Assembly: GCF_024323335.1 (NCBI RefSeq)
Contig: NC_066581.1
Location: 438,936,281-439,000,280, forward strand
Direction of reading: 5' to 3'
DNA from: Lathyrus oleraceus
Lineage: Eukaryota > Streptophyta > Magnoliopsida > Fabales > Fabaceae
DNA: 64,000 nt
In this document: one piece after another, positions 23,992 to 35,066 of the stretch
Position numbering within the stretch: position 1 is the stretch's first letter
Layout: the number at the start of each line of letters is the position of its first letter
Made by a program: the position numbers and the translations under genes
The notes under the pieces: generated by a model
What the model was told of the DNA's origin: nothing
Databases searched by the model: none
The model's input: only the letters and a program-made list of their open reading frames with translations

Positions 23992-24388
23992 CTGTAATAT
24001 AGAAATGATTCAATAAGACCCAAGTAAGACAATGATTCAATACGTGAACACATTCATATACCTTCCATTTCTCTCATGTTACAACAATCTAAACTCTTTT
24101 TTTTTATCATTATTGAATACAAACTCATACACACCTACTGCATGCAAAAGACCAATGCAAACTTATGGTGTTTGGAACATGAACAAACTTGCATCCATAA
24201 TCATCAAACTTCCAAGCACAAGCTCAAACACACTTCAAATGATATCAGTTTTCAATCAGAAATAAAAAACTCAGTTTGCCCTAAACAACATTAATCAACA
24301 TAATGCACAAAATGTAAAACTAAGTTTAGAAAATGCCCTAATCAAACACATGAAGAAAGTGAACGGTAACGATGGAGAAGAGAAATAC
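23992..24388 (-). other. Putative 5' UTR intron of the Ulp1-like gene
   Basis: On the minus strand a donor AAG|GTATTT (GT at 24,388-24,387) follows a CT-rich leader, and an acceptor ATTACAG ends five bases before the ATG at 23,986. A 397-bp leader intron is the simplest reading; the 114-aa ORF at 24,338-24,682 then becomes leader sequence. Confidence 0.5.
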
Positions 24389-24600
24389 CTTCAAGGTGAC
24401 GGTAACGATGGAGAAGAAAGTGAACAGTGACGGTGGACGCAGATAACTCAGTGAACGTGAACGCAGCAGCAGAAAAAGGCGACGGCGACGATGACGGTGA
24501 GGGAGGGAGAACGAACGGAGGACGAGAGTAATCGCAGTAGAGAGTAATCGTAGTAGAGAGAAAACCCAGTTACGTAAACGAAATAGCTTATAGAGAGGGA
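24389..24600 (-). promoter_or_regulatory. CT-rich leader and probable promoter side of the Ulp1-like gene
   Basis: The minus strand reads GGGTTTTCTCTCTACTACG, followed by a CT- and CG-rich stretch ending at the donor near 24,389. This composition is typical of a plant 5' leader. A TATAAG motif lies at about 24,588-24,593 on the minus strand. No start site can be fixed from sequence alone. Confidence 0.4.
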
Positions 24601-24649
24601 AAATAAAGAGACATGCAGTATATGTTATAATTTTAATGTTTACTAAAGG

Positions 24650-25232
24650 GGACCTTAGAGGGCGCTTTTGTAAAAAAAGCACCCTCTAAAGGGGGCCTAA
24701 GAGGGCGCTTCTGAAAGCGCTCTCTAAGGCTTTCCAAAAGCGCCTTCTAAACTGGAAATGTACATGGACTTAGAGAGCGCTTTTCTAAAAGCGCCCTCTA
24801 AGGGTAACCTTAGAGGGCGCTTTCACTAAAGCGCCCTCTATTGTTGTCCCTCCATTTCCTCATTATTATTTTTTTGGCTTCACTTTAGAGGGCGCTTTGT
24901 TACAAAAGCGCCCTCTAAAGGGGGCCTAAGAGGGCGCTTCTAAAAGCGCTCTCTAAGGCTTTCCAAAAGCGCCTTATAAACTGGAAATGTACATGGACAT
25001 AGAGAGCGCTTTTTTAAAAGCTCCCTCTAAGGTTACCCTTAGAGGGCGCTTTCAATAAAGTGTCCTCTATTGGTGTCCCTCCATTTCCTCATTATTTTTT
25101 CGCTTCACTTTAGAGTGCGCTTTGTTACAAAAGCGCCCTCTAAAGTGCGCTGTCTATTCCAATAGTATGCTCCTTATTTTTTCTCTTCACTTTAGAGTGC
25201 GCTTTTGTAATAAAGCGCCCTCTAAGGGGCGC
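24650..25232. repeat. Right subterminal repeats of the CACTA element
   Basis: Palindromic AGAGGGCGCTTT...AAAGCGCCCTCT units occur about ten times. They are organised in a larger unit of about 231 bp present twice (about 24,687-24,885 and 24,918-25,110), each with GGAAATGTACATGGAC and TGTCCCTCCATTTCCTCATT. A final partial unit leads to the terminus. Confidence 0.87.
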
Positions 25233-25238
25233 TGTCTA

Positions 25239-25258
25239 TTCCAGTGTTTGGCGTAGTG
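25239..25258 (-). repeat. CACTA terminal sequence (right end)
   Basis: Read inward from 25,258, the sequence is CACTACGCCAAACACTGGAA, a standard CACTA end. Retrotransposon X sequence resumes immediately after (V-N-L-G-S-E codons at 25,266 onward). No equivalent end is seen at the left side of the element. Confidence 0.85.
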
Positions 25259-27480
25259 TGAGCTAGTCAACTTGGGTTCCGAGGATGATGTGAAGGAAGT
25301 CAAGATTGGGTCTCGACTGTGTCTAGATGTTACGAAGGGGTTGGTTGTTCTTCTTCGAGAATATTTAGATGTGTTTGCTTGGTCCTATCAAGACATGCCT
25401 GGTTTGGATTCTAAGATTGTGGAGCATAGATTGTCGTTGAAGCCAGAATGCCCGCCAGTCAAGCAGAAGTTGAGAAGAACTCATCCTGATATGGCAGTGA
25501 AGATTAAAGAAGAAGTGCAGAAGAAGATTGATGTCGGTTTCCTTGTGACCGCTGAGTATCCGTAATGGGTGGCCAATATAGTGCCCGTGCCGAAGAAAGA
25601 TGGAAAAGTCCGCATGTGTGTTGATTATAGAGATTTGAATAAAGCCAGTCCGAAAGATGATTTCCCTCTGCCACACATTGATATATTGGTAGACAACCCT
25701 GCTAAATTCAAAGTCTTTTCGTTTATGGATGGATTTTCCAGAGATAATCAGATCAAGATGGCACCCTAAGATATGGATAAGACCACATTCATTACACCTT
25801 GGGGAACATTTTATTATAGACTGATGCCTTTCGGTTTAAAGAATGTCGGTGCAACTTACCAAAGAGAAATGACTACTCTTTTTCATGATATGATGCATAA
25901 AGAGAATGAAGTTTATGTCGATGACATGATTGCTAAATCAATTGATGAAGAGGAACATGTTGAGCATTTGTTGAAGCTATTTCAGCGTTTGAGGAAGTAT
26001 AAACTCCGCTTGAATCCCAATAAGTGTACTTTTAGTGTTGTTTCTGGTAAGTTGTTGGGCTTTATTGTCAGCGAGAAGGGTATTGAAGTTGCTCCTGCCA
26101 AGGTCAAAGCAATAAAAGAGATGCTTGCGCCCAAAATTGAGAAGCAAGTCAGAGGTTTTCTCGGCCGCTTGAATTATATCTCAAGATTCATTTCATACAT
26201 GACTGCCACATGTGCGCCTATATTCAAGCTTTTTTGGAAAGATCAGTCTTGTGATTGGACCGAAGACTGCCAGAAAGCTTTTGATAGTATCAAAGAGTAT
26301 CTTCTTGAACCCCCGACTTTGTCTCCACCTGTTGAAGGAAGACCATTGATCATGTATTTTACTGTGCTTGAAGGTAGTATGGGTTGTGTTCTAGGTCAAC
26401 AAGATGAGACTGGAAAGAAAGAATTTGCGATTTACTACCTCAGTAAGAAGTTCACCGACTGTGAGACTCGGAATTCCATGCTAGATAAGACTTGTAACGC
26501 ATTGGCTTGGGCTGCTAAGCGTCTGCGTCAGTATATGTTGAATCATACCACTTGGTTGATATCCAAAATGGATCCAATCAAGTATATTTTTGAGAAGCCT
26601 GCTTTAACTGGGAGAATTGCCCGTTGGAAGATGTTGTTATCAGAGTATGATATTGAATACCGATCTCAGAAAGCGATCAAAGGTAGTATCTTGGCTGACC
26701 ATTTGGCTCACCAACCAATTGAAGATTATCAGTCAGTGCAGTATGGTTTTCCTGATGAAGAGATCTTGTACTTAAAAATGAAAGATTGTGATGAACCATT
26801 GCTTGAAGAAGGGCCAGAACCTGGTTTCCGTTGGGGCATGGTATTTGATGGAGCTGTTAATCAATATGGAAATGGCATTGGGGCAGTGATCATTACTCCT
26901 CAAGGCACGTATTTTCCTTTTACAACTAGATTGAATTTCAAGTGTACAAACAATATGGCAGAATATGAACCTTGCATTATGGGGCTCGAAGAGGCCATTG
27001 ATCTCAGGATAAAGTATTTAGATGTCTTCGGAGATTCCGCCTTGGTTGTAAATCAGATCAAAGGTGAATGGGAGACGAATCAACCCGGTTTGATACTATA
27101 TAGAGATTATGCGAGGAGGATTTCAACTTTCTTTACAAAGGTTGAGTTTCATCATATCCCTCGAGATGAGAACCGGATGGTAGATGCTCTTGCAATGTTG
27201 GCGTTAATGATTATAGTGAAGTACTGGAATGAGGCTCCCAATTTGACTGTGATGCGTCTTGATAGACCAGCTTATGTATTTGTTGTTGAAGAGGTCAAAG
27301 ACGAGAAGTCGTGGTATTATGACATTAAATGTTTCCTTCAAGGTCAAATTTACCCGTCTGGGGCATCTTTGAAACATAAGATGACTTTGAGAAGGTTATC
27401 CGACAATTTCTACTTTAATGGTGATGTAATGTACAAGAGAAACTTCTACATGGTTTGCTCAGATGCGTGGATAGACACGA
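25259..27480 (+). pseudogene. Reverse transcriptase, RNase H and aRNase H of element X
   Basis: The frame resumes within the RT N-terminal region (NLGSEDDVKEVKIG); about 50 codons present in C before this point are missing at the CACTA junction. The polymerase has SFMDGFS with its catalytic Asp, but the next residues are RDN instead of GYN; YVDD is present (ENEVYVDDMIAK). The gypsy RNase H is degenerate (YFTVLEGSMG). The aRNase H keeps its acidic residues (MVFDGAV, NMAEYEP, VFGDSA, RMVDALA). Breaks: TAA at 25,563-25,565 (before WVANIVPV), TAA at 25,767-25,769, and a 1-bp deletion near 27,455 (MVCSDA instead of MVLLRC). Confidence 0.88.
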
Positions 27481-28556
27481 AGCAGACTTGTTGATGATTG
27501 AAATGCATGAAGGATCCTTTGGTACTCATTCCAATGGACATGCAATGGCAAAGAAGATGTTGCGAGCAGGTTACTATTGGATGACAATGGAATTTGACTG
27601 TTGCAAGTTTGTGAAGAAATGCCACAAGTGTCAAATATATGCAGGTAAGATTCATGTTCCTCCGACACTGTTGAATGTTATTTCTTCCCCGTGGACCTTC
27701 TCCATGTGGGGAATTGATAGGATTGGGATGATTGAGCCCAAAGCTTTGAATGGACATCGTTTTATTCTGGTGGCAATTGACTACTTCACAAAATGGGTTG
27801 AAGCGGCATCGTATGCAAATGTAACCAAGCAAGTTATTGTGAAGTTTATCAAGAATCAAATCATATGCCGTTATGGTCTGCCAAGTAAGATCATTACTGA
27901 TAATGGATCTACCTTGAATAATAATATGGTAGAAGCTATTTGCAAAGATTTCAAGATTGCACACCATAATTCTTTTCCCCAAAGACCCAAGATGAATGGG
28001 CTTGCTGAAGCTATGAACAAGAACATCAAGAAGATTATTCAAAAGATGGTTGTCATATATAAAGATTGGCATGAGATGCTCCCATTTTCTTTGCACGAGT
28101 ATCGTACATCCACCCGCACTTCAACAAGGCAACCCCTTTCTCTCTTGTTTATGGTATGGAAGCAGTGCTCCCCGTAGAGGTTGAGATTCCTTCATTACGT
28201 GTGCTCACGGAAGCCAAGTTGGCTGAGGCTGAATGGTGTCAGACCAGGTTTGATCAGTTGAATTTGATAGAAGAGAAGAGATTAACTGCCATGTGTCATG
28301 GTCGGTTATATGAGTAGAGGATGAAGAAAGCTTTTGATAAGAAGGCCAAACCTCATGTATCCAGAGAAGGTGACCTTGTGCTCAAGAAGATTTTATCGTT
28401 CAAACCAGATTCTAGGGGCAAATAGACTCCTAATTATGAAGGTTCATATGTTGTTAAGTGAGCCTTTCAGGCGGTGCTTTGATTCTTACAGCTATGGATG
28501 GTGAAGAGTTCACTCGTCCTATGAACGCAGATGCAGTCAAGAAATTCTTCGCCTAA
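27455..28556 (+). pseudogene. Integrase of element X (first copy)
   Basis: After the 1-bp deletion near 27,455 the frame runs through the HHCC module (HEGSFGTH, CHKC) and the DDE residues (GIDRIG, ITDNGST, NGLAEAMNKN). A second 1-bp deletion near 28,130 (STRQPLSLL instead of STGATPFSL) shifts it again. TAG at 28,315-28,317 and another TAG about 100 bp later interrupt the C-terminal part before the TAA at 28,554-28,556. Both frameshifts recur in the second copy at 49,217-50,318, so the gene was dead before duplication. Confidence 0.87.
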
Positions 28557-29717
28557 AAAAGAAAAGAACAACTCGCTAAGTTGAAAACCAGAAAGGGCGG
28601 CTTAGGCAAAAAAGGAGCATCTCGGTGGATTGAAAACCTGAAAGGGCAATCCAGGCAAAAATTAGAGACATAAAATAGAAAATTTTATCCAGATAAATTG
28701 AGTACCCCGCCTTGGGGAAATTTATGCAAAAATTAGGGATTATGGCAAGTAATTGCATGCTACTGATCGTCCAGTATTGGAGAAACTTTGTTGAGCACAA
28801 GGGTTGATGGTGATTCATTATCCCCAGTGGCGGTCAAAAGCACAGCGGACATCAAGAGATGGTAGAAGGATTAGCGGTCAATTGTATTCAATGTAACCCT
28901 TTTTCCATACAAATTACCATTTTCAACTTTGTAAAGATCTATAGAGTCTTGTCATTTACAGACTACCATTCTATTAAATAAAGTTGAGCTTTTATCCAAT
29001 TGTTTCTACTCTTATTTATTTCGGCCAAATAGTTTTAAATTTTATTATGATCATTTTTTAATTTAAATTTTTTTAATCAAAATCATTTTCTTAGACATAT
29101 AAAAGCAAGAATTTTTCAGAGGCAGTTTTAAAGCAATATTAACAGCATTTCGAAAAATAGCAAGTCTTGAGTGTGGAGCTCTATTGGTTCCCCCGAGCAG
29201 TTAACCCTTAGGGTATCCTTAGCCGAGTTTGTTGATCCAGTTCCTCTGCGGAGTGTTTGATTCCCAGCAGAGCTTCTGTACTTTTCCCATCTGAGTTGGT
29301 TGATCCAGTCCCCTGCAGAGTTTGTGTGTTCCTCAGCAGGGTTGATTTTCTGTTACGATCTTCAACAAAGTAAATTGATTTCCCCAGTGGATGGTGTTGG
29401 TTTATCCGCCAATAGTCATCCGACTCACTCCCAGCCAGAGTTTCCTCCTGGTTTCTGAGCAATTATTTGGGTTTGTCCTCTGTATGGTTGTCTCCCATTT
29501 GATATGGTGTTGACCTAAAATTCCCTGTAGATTCGATAATATTTCCTTTCCTCAGCAGATCTCCTCCTTCCCCAGATAATGTTGAGCCTTTGGGATGTTG
29601 ATTTCCCTGTTCTCTGGCAGTTGTATCCCTTTGTTGTGGATTGGCCGAGGATTGTATCGATGATTCGAATTTTTGCGACACCTTTGTATCCTTTGCGATC
29701 GTTTTGTCAGCATAATC

Positions 29718-29752
29718 ATCATACATATACATATACATATACATATACACTC
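29718..29752. repeat. ATACAT hexamer microsatellite
   Basis: A run of ACATAT/ATACAT units lies in the X 3' UTR. The second copy of this UTR (about 51,483-51,500) has a run shorter by two units (12 bp), the only sizeable length difference between the two X copies in this stretch. Confidence 0.85.
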
Positions 29753-30189
29753 ATATAATTTCATGATTACGTCTTTTTGCATAATCATATTTGTTGATTC
29801 ATTACTTGAGATTCTTATTCTTTGCTATGGTGGTACTTCATCCCCATACAAGTTCGGTGTCTGTCCTCTCAATGATAGAAGTGTCGGCCCCTTAAGCAGA
29901 AAGATTTTAACCTTTCTCCCTTCCCCGCTGAGTTATTTCCTCGTGGATGATCATTGTTTTAGCTTCCTCCCTAGTTGATTACCTGGATGGAATTACTCCT
30001 TTTGAGCCATACCCTCATTGGGTTGAGTCTTGATTGACCTTTTCTTTCTAGATCTTACCTAGATAGATGCTTTTGGTCCCCTGAGAGTCTATTACCCAGT
30101 AACTGGTAATATTCTTCTCATGTTTTTCACTTTTGCCCAATACCCGAAAAGAGTAACTTTTTCTCTCCAGCGGATTCGTTTTCACGTTT

Positions 30190-30890
30190 CCCCAGGAAGT
30201 ATATCCTTGATATGTTCATCCTAACCGATGATAAATATTTTCTTCCCTTTCCTTGGGTCTATCCTTGATATGTCCATCCTAACCGATGACGGATATTATC
30301 ATCCTTGGTATTCTACCCAGTAAAAAGGTAGTTGTAATCCCTATTTTGTTCCCCAGAGGGTTAATCCTTGATATGTTCATCCTAACCGATGACGGATTTC
30401 CTCCTCTTTGTGGTCTTCTACCGAGTAACTGATAGTTGTAAATACTGCTCTTCCCCTCAACAGAGTCTATCCTTGATATGTTCATCCTAACCGGTGACGG
30501 GTTTTCTCTTTGATGGTCTTCTATCCAGTATTCGATCGATGTAATTCCTACTTTTTGTTCAGTTGGTTTATCCTTGATATGTTCATCTTAACCGATGACG
30601 GGTACCCTCCTTCACAATTCCCAGGCAAGATTATCCTTGATATGTTTATCTTAACCGATGACGGATTTTCTTTCCTTTGAATCTATCCTTGATATGTTCA
30701 CCTTAATCGGTGGCGAATATTCTCATCTTCGGTCTTCTGCCCAGTAACTGGTAGTTGTAAATCCTATTTTCTGCAGTTTTCCCCAGCAAGGTTATTCTTA
30801 CCCAGTAGCCGGTGATGAATATTCGCTCCTGGTGGTTCCCAACGAGTCATCCTTGATATGTTCATCCTAACCGATGACGGGTGTCCTCTC
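30190..30890 (+). repeat. Dispersed repeats of TCCTTGATATGTTCATCCTA in the X 3' UTR
   Basis: Eight near-copies of a roughly 32-bp motif starting TCCTTGATATGTTCATCCTA and ending CCGATGACGG occur at about 30,202, 30,256, 30,366, 30,470, 30,571, 30,629, 30,687 and 30,850, alternating with TACCCAGTAAC-type segments. The same array recurs at about 51,950-52,640. Related motifs occur in reverse orientation in the C 3' UTR (for example ATCGGTTAGGATGAAC near 38,070). Confidence 0.85.
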
Positions 30891-32127
30891 TGTCATACTT
30901 TTATTATCTCCTTACCCAGTAGCAGGTAGTGGATAATGAACTTCTGCTCCTCCTGCGTTGAAGTTTACTTCTTCCCTAGTTGAGTTGAGTGCGCTTTTCC
31001 TTAGTGAAATCGCTTTTCCCTGCATTGATTCAAGAACTTCAGTTTTATCTTGATCTACTTGTAATCCCCTACAGATGTTTTATTTCCCCAACTGAGTCTT
31101 TCCATTTTATGGAATTCCTCTAGTCTGCCCAGTAGTTTTAAGTCATAGCCTGGCCTACGCGTAACCTTTTATCCCCCTAGAGTCTCTATCTCCCCAGTGA
31201 GTTTTCCTTATAGAATGCATTATACTCCTGCGGATCTTTGGTCTCTCTGATTTCTTCTCCTTTGTGGCAACATCTCCCCACATAGAATTTGCTTTTTATA
31301 TTCATATCATATGCATCATGAGGTCTCTTAGGGACCAAAATTTGTTTCTATGTTGTTATTTAAGCCCATTATACTGAAATGTTATTTGTTTATGAAATAT
31401 TTATTATGCAAACATGATTGAAGGGATGAGAAAAGAATATACAAGTTTATTATTTTTGTGTTTGGATGGATAACCATTGCCTACGTACCTTCACAGGATC
31501 AAAACCTCGTAGTTCGGCTAAAAGATTTCCAAAATATGAGTGGATTGATTTTAAAACAAAATCCCTAAGGTCTTTCGTTATCCACGGGAGAAAACTCAAC
31601 CTTATACAAACAACAAGTCCACCATGTGAGAAAAGCTTCAACTTGCTAGTGAGGGGTTAACCCTATAATAAGCAAGGATGTCTTACCATTCAATCACTAA
31701 GGACAGAAGGTGAGATTAACATCAACCAACTAGGATAAATCAAACCTATGGCTAATGTATGAAAACTTATCAAGAATGGACAAAGCCACAAAACAATTGA
31801 ATGAGTGAAATTAACCAATTAGGATTTATTCACAAAAGAGTGGTCAAGATATGATTAGAATTCAATTCAAAAGAAGTATTATGAAAATGGAGTTTGAAAA
31901 AATCAAAGGCTTAAGGCCTAGGTTTCTAATTTGAAAAGAGATGAGAATGTTTGCACAATATTTTTCAGGATTGAGTTAACATGCAAAGATAGAGGTTTAA
32001 AGAAACAAAAGGTGGGAGGGTGAGGGAGTGTAAAACTTCTTAGATGTTCACCTCTTGAGATCATATGTAGATGATTCAAGTGATTCCTTTGGAATAGGCA
32101 ACAATGCAAATAAGCAAATGAGCAAAG

Positions 32128-32700
32128 CAAAGTGGATACCAGATGCCAATCAATGGACTTACACCAATCTCACAAACAAACATGGATACCGGATACCAAT
32201 CAATGGATTTACACCAATCTCCTAAAACAAAACAATGATACCAGATGCCAATCAATGGACTTATACTAGTCTCACAAAACAAACATGGATACCGGATACC
32301 AATCAATGGATTTACACCAATCTCCTAAAACAAAATGGATACCGGATACCAATCAATGGATTTACACCAATCTCCTAAAAAAATGATACCAGATGCCAAT
32401 CAATGGACTTACACTAGTCTCACAAAACAAAGAAACAAGGATACCAGAGGCCAATCAATGGACTTATACTAGTCTCCTAAAACAAAATGGATACCGGATA
32501 CCAATCAATGGATTTACACCAATCTCCTAAAACAAAATAAATGATACCAGATGCCAATCAATGGACTTACACTAGTCTCACAAAACAAAGAAACAAGGAT
32601 ACCAGCGGCCAATCAATAGACTTATACTAGTCTCCCACCATATCATAGGAACAACTACCAAGTAATGGACTTATGCTTGTCTCCTCCATGGACAAAGCAA
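32128..32700. repeat. Tandem repeats of about 55-70 bp in the C LTR (first copy)
   Basis: About ten units each contain GATACC(G/A)GA(T/G)(A/G)CCAATCAATGGA followed by TTACACCAATCTC or TTATACTAGTCTC and an AAAACAAA spacer. The solo LTR has an equivalent array at about 54,165-54,770 with a slightly different number and order of units. Confidence 0.9.
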
Positions 32701-35059
32701 AATGCTATAAAGCAAAGTTTATGAAATGATATACAAATGATGATGATAAATGCACAAAGGCACACTCAAGCAAATATGCACAGATGAATCAAGTAATGCA
32801 TAGCTCTTATCACTGGCCTGGGAGAGCTTTAAAACAATAGAAGGTGTGGGAGTTCAGAAAGTTGGAACTCTTCTCCACATATAGACTCTATAAGATCTTG
32901 GGTTATTATCCATAATGCATCAACACATTGTGTGAGCAAAGTGGATGACATACTGAGTAGCAGGAGATGGATTACACATCTCTTTTATCTGTCAATTGCC
33001 TCATAAGAGGACTTTTCCTGCTTGGCACAAATGATAAACAATCACAAGCATTGCCTCGTAAGGAGGACTTCAGACAGGTGCCTGCCCACATAACAGGACA
33101 GGTCTTCCAGACTACATGAAGATTAGAGGTTATACCTAAGTGGTTAAGAAACCAAGCGAAAGCAAGTTCAAAGTGAACTTAAAGCAACTAATGTACCTGT
33201 GGAAACATCAAACAAATCAGTACAACTATACAGGCAAACAACCAACAGTTAATATCAGACAAACAGACAAGATTCACAATGTGCAAGCCAAAAGTCAAAC
33301 TCAAATGAGTCAACATCAACCTACAAAACACACAAAGGTTAGTAATCAAAAGCAAACATCAATGCTCAAATGATGGAGCATCAACAACTATGGAACTTGG
33401 ATGTTCAACCTGAAATCAAAGCTCAAATGTGAGAGGCAAACCACTAGGTCAAAGCCTAGGGTCAAAGGTGGAGAAAAAATTCAAAATTGAAGCTGAAAAT
33501 TAACATGAATCAACTTCAAACACATCTTGAAACAATCCAAAAGGTCTCACATCAATATCATATACCAAAAGCATTTCATGATCAATTGAAGTTCAAGACA
33601 ATTTTAAAGCTCAAATGTGATCAACCAGAATGAAAAATCTCAATTAAATCAGAAATGATTCAAATAATTCCAAGAAACTTCATGAGCAATCACAACATTC
33701 ATAATATGCATCACAAAAAAAATCAGGACAATTGGAGATCATTTGGCAAGGCAAACACATCACATAAGTTGAACAAGCAAAGGTGTGACACAAATTGTCA
33801 CACCAACTTCACATGATCATAAAACAGAAATGATAAATGGTAAAAATACCAAATCAACACCAAAATGTCAAGCAAAGTGTCTAGTTTCATCATGCAAATT
33901 TTCAGATTCATTGGATTAAAAACCAGCATTTCACAAATGATATAGCAAGGCAAGGTACAAAATGCATACATGTTCACATCCCCTAGCACAAAATGAAATC
34001 CAGCCAAGCACAATTTATGGAAAAATGATCAAAAAATAATAGACAATATAAGGAATGCAATGTAAAAAACCTCATAATTTTTGGATCAATTTTCAATTAG
34101 ATATGAATTTTGTAAGATGATGAAAAATAAAAAAAATGATGTGAAGCATGTATATGAAATAGGAGGGAAATAGGAAATACAAGACAATTTGAAATAATAC
34201 ATCTGCCAGGAATCGAACCACAGCCAAATTTGAAAATGCGCGCTAGCTTAAAACGACAACGTATTGTCATCAAACCCTAAAACACGTGCATGCATGGCAA
34301 TTGGAATCCGCAGGTAAACATGATGAACTCGCAACAAAATCCGCAACAAAGCATATGCGTTTCACAACAAAATTCGCAGGTAATCTGGAAAATGGATAAA
34401 CACGATGAAGATCATGAAGATCTTCATCTGGAAATTTCCAGAAAATCTCAAAGTGTCCAGAAATTAAAAATGAGCATGGCATCGTGTAGATCTTTCATCA
34501 TACATCAATAATCAACAAACATTTCATCAAGAAACCATCACACATGCATGAATCGAAGAGAAGAAGATTCAATCATCAAAACTTTAAACAAACAGATCTC
34601 ACTCAAAACAGCATGGATTTTCATGATTCGAAGCTCAAATTACTCAGCATCAAGAGATCTATAACAACATCACAACAATTTTAAGAATTAAGAAGGTTGA
34701 TTCATAACCTCTTGAAGAGCAGATCTGGAATCCTCGAGCTATAGGCCTTGGCAATGCTTCAATACTCCTCCAGGATGCTTGTACAAGTGATTGGAAGAGA
34801 AAAGAGAGCTTAATTGTGGACGATCTCAACAAATTTTGGATTCACCATTGATGCTTCCATCTTCGATAATGCTTCAATGCACCAATCCTCTTGCTTCCAC
34901 GTGCAAAACTACTCAGGAACACTTCATAAACAAGGATCAAGCAATGGAAATGGATTGAATGTGAAGAAAATGCAAGAAATTTTTGAGAGAAAATTTGAGA
35001 GTTCTAGATCTAGATCTGAAATTGTGATCGTTGTTATGAAAAACAGTTAGGGTTTTGTG

Positions 35060-35066
35060 TTATATA
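35060..35066 (-). promoter_or_regulatory. TATA box of the C-family LTR (first copy)
   Basis: The minus strand reads GAAGGTATATAACACAAAAC, with TATATAA at 35,066-35,060, about 1.1 kb into the LTR. It is followed by ACCCTAAC and a CT-rich leader (CTCTCAAATTTTCTCTC), the usual plant leader composition. The same sequence recurs in the solo LTR at 57,311-57,305. It is likely the promoter that starts the genomic RNA. Confidence 0.65.

Larger units (their letters stand above)
20474..25258 (-). mobile_element. CACTA-type DNA transposon carrying an Ulp1-like gene, left end lost
   Basis: The right end, read inward, begins CACTACGCCAAACACTGGAA (25,258-25,239), the canonical CACTA terminus. Both ends hold arrays of AGAGGGCGCT repeats as subterminal repeats. 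No matching terminus is found on the left; CACTA-type sequence simply starts at about 20,474. The element contains one intron-rich gene on the minus strand and no TNP2-type transposase, so it would depend on a transposase encoded elsewhere. It lies between protease and RT of element X and is absent from the other retrotransposons here. Confidence 0.82.
16176..31377 (+). mobile_element. Element X, main part: Ogre-type retrotransposon, plus strand, 5'-truncated
   Basis: The order is partial ORF1, gag-protease, intron-like spacer, RT-RNase H, aRNase H, integrase and 3' UTR, all on the plus strand. The 5' LTR and most of ORF1 are missing; X abuts the 3' UTR of element E. A CACTA transposon interrupts it at 20,474-25,258. 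Its 3' UTR is interrupted by LTR sequence of element C, and its own polypurine tract and 3' LTR appear far downstream at 58,443-62,989. A second copy of its last third lies at 48,653-53,152. Confidence 0.88.
28557..31377 (+). other. 3' UTR of element X, first copy
   Basis: This is about 2.8 kb without a credible gene. It starts with the GAAAGGGCGGCTTAGGCAAA-type repeats, continues through pyrimidine-rich sequence with many CCCCAGT and CCAGCAG phrases, and ends with GGTCTCTTAGGGACCAAAAT and TTATTTAAGCCCATTATAC. It then stops abruptly at 31,377, where C-family LTR sequence follows. Element C carries the same GGTCTCTTAGGGACCAAAAT block near the end of its own 3' UTR. Short ORFs here (such as 29,673-29,978) are duplicated non-coding sequence. 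Confidence 0.8.

Noticed and set aside
24338..24682. 114-aa minus-strand ORF upstream of the Ulp1-like gene
   Set aside because: It spans the CT-rich leader, the predicted leader-intron donor and the repeat array; composition suggests untranslated leader, not protein.
29463..29978. Overlapping 78-101-aa ORFs on both strands around the ATACAT microsatellite
   Set aside because: The ORFs run through a hexamer repeat in the 3' UTR and change length with it in the second copy; no coding signal.
32128..32700. Regular repeat-spacer look reminiscent of a CRISPR array
   Set aside because: Plant nuclear context, the spacers are themselves repeated, and units differ in length; it is an LTR-internal tandem repeat.
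33140..33373. 77-aa ORF present in both C-family LTRs (also 55,384-55,617)
   Set aside because: Its conservation is just that of the duplicated LTR; low-complexity Gln/Asn/Thr composition and no flanking gene signals.
34200..34225. tRNA-like GGAATCGAACCAC segment (also at 56,453)
   Set aside because: It resembles a T-arm in reverse, but no acceptor stem, D-arm or anticodon arm can be built around it.
34290..35050. Two ORFs of 73 and 78 aa in both LTR copies
   Set aside because: They lie antisense over the LTR leader region downstream of the TATA box on the other strand; same explanation of LTR duplication.
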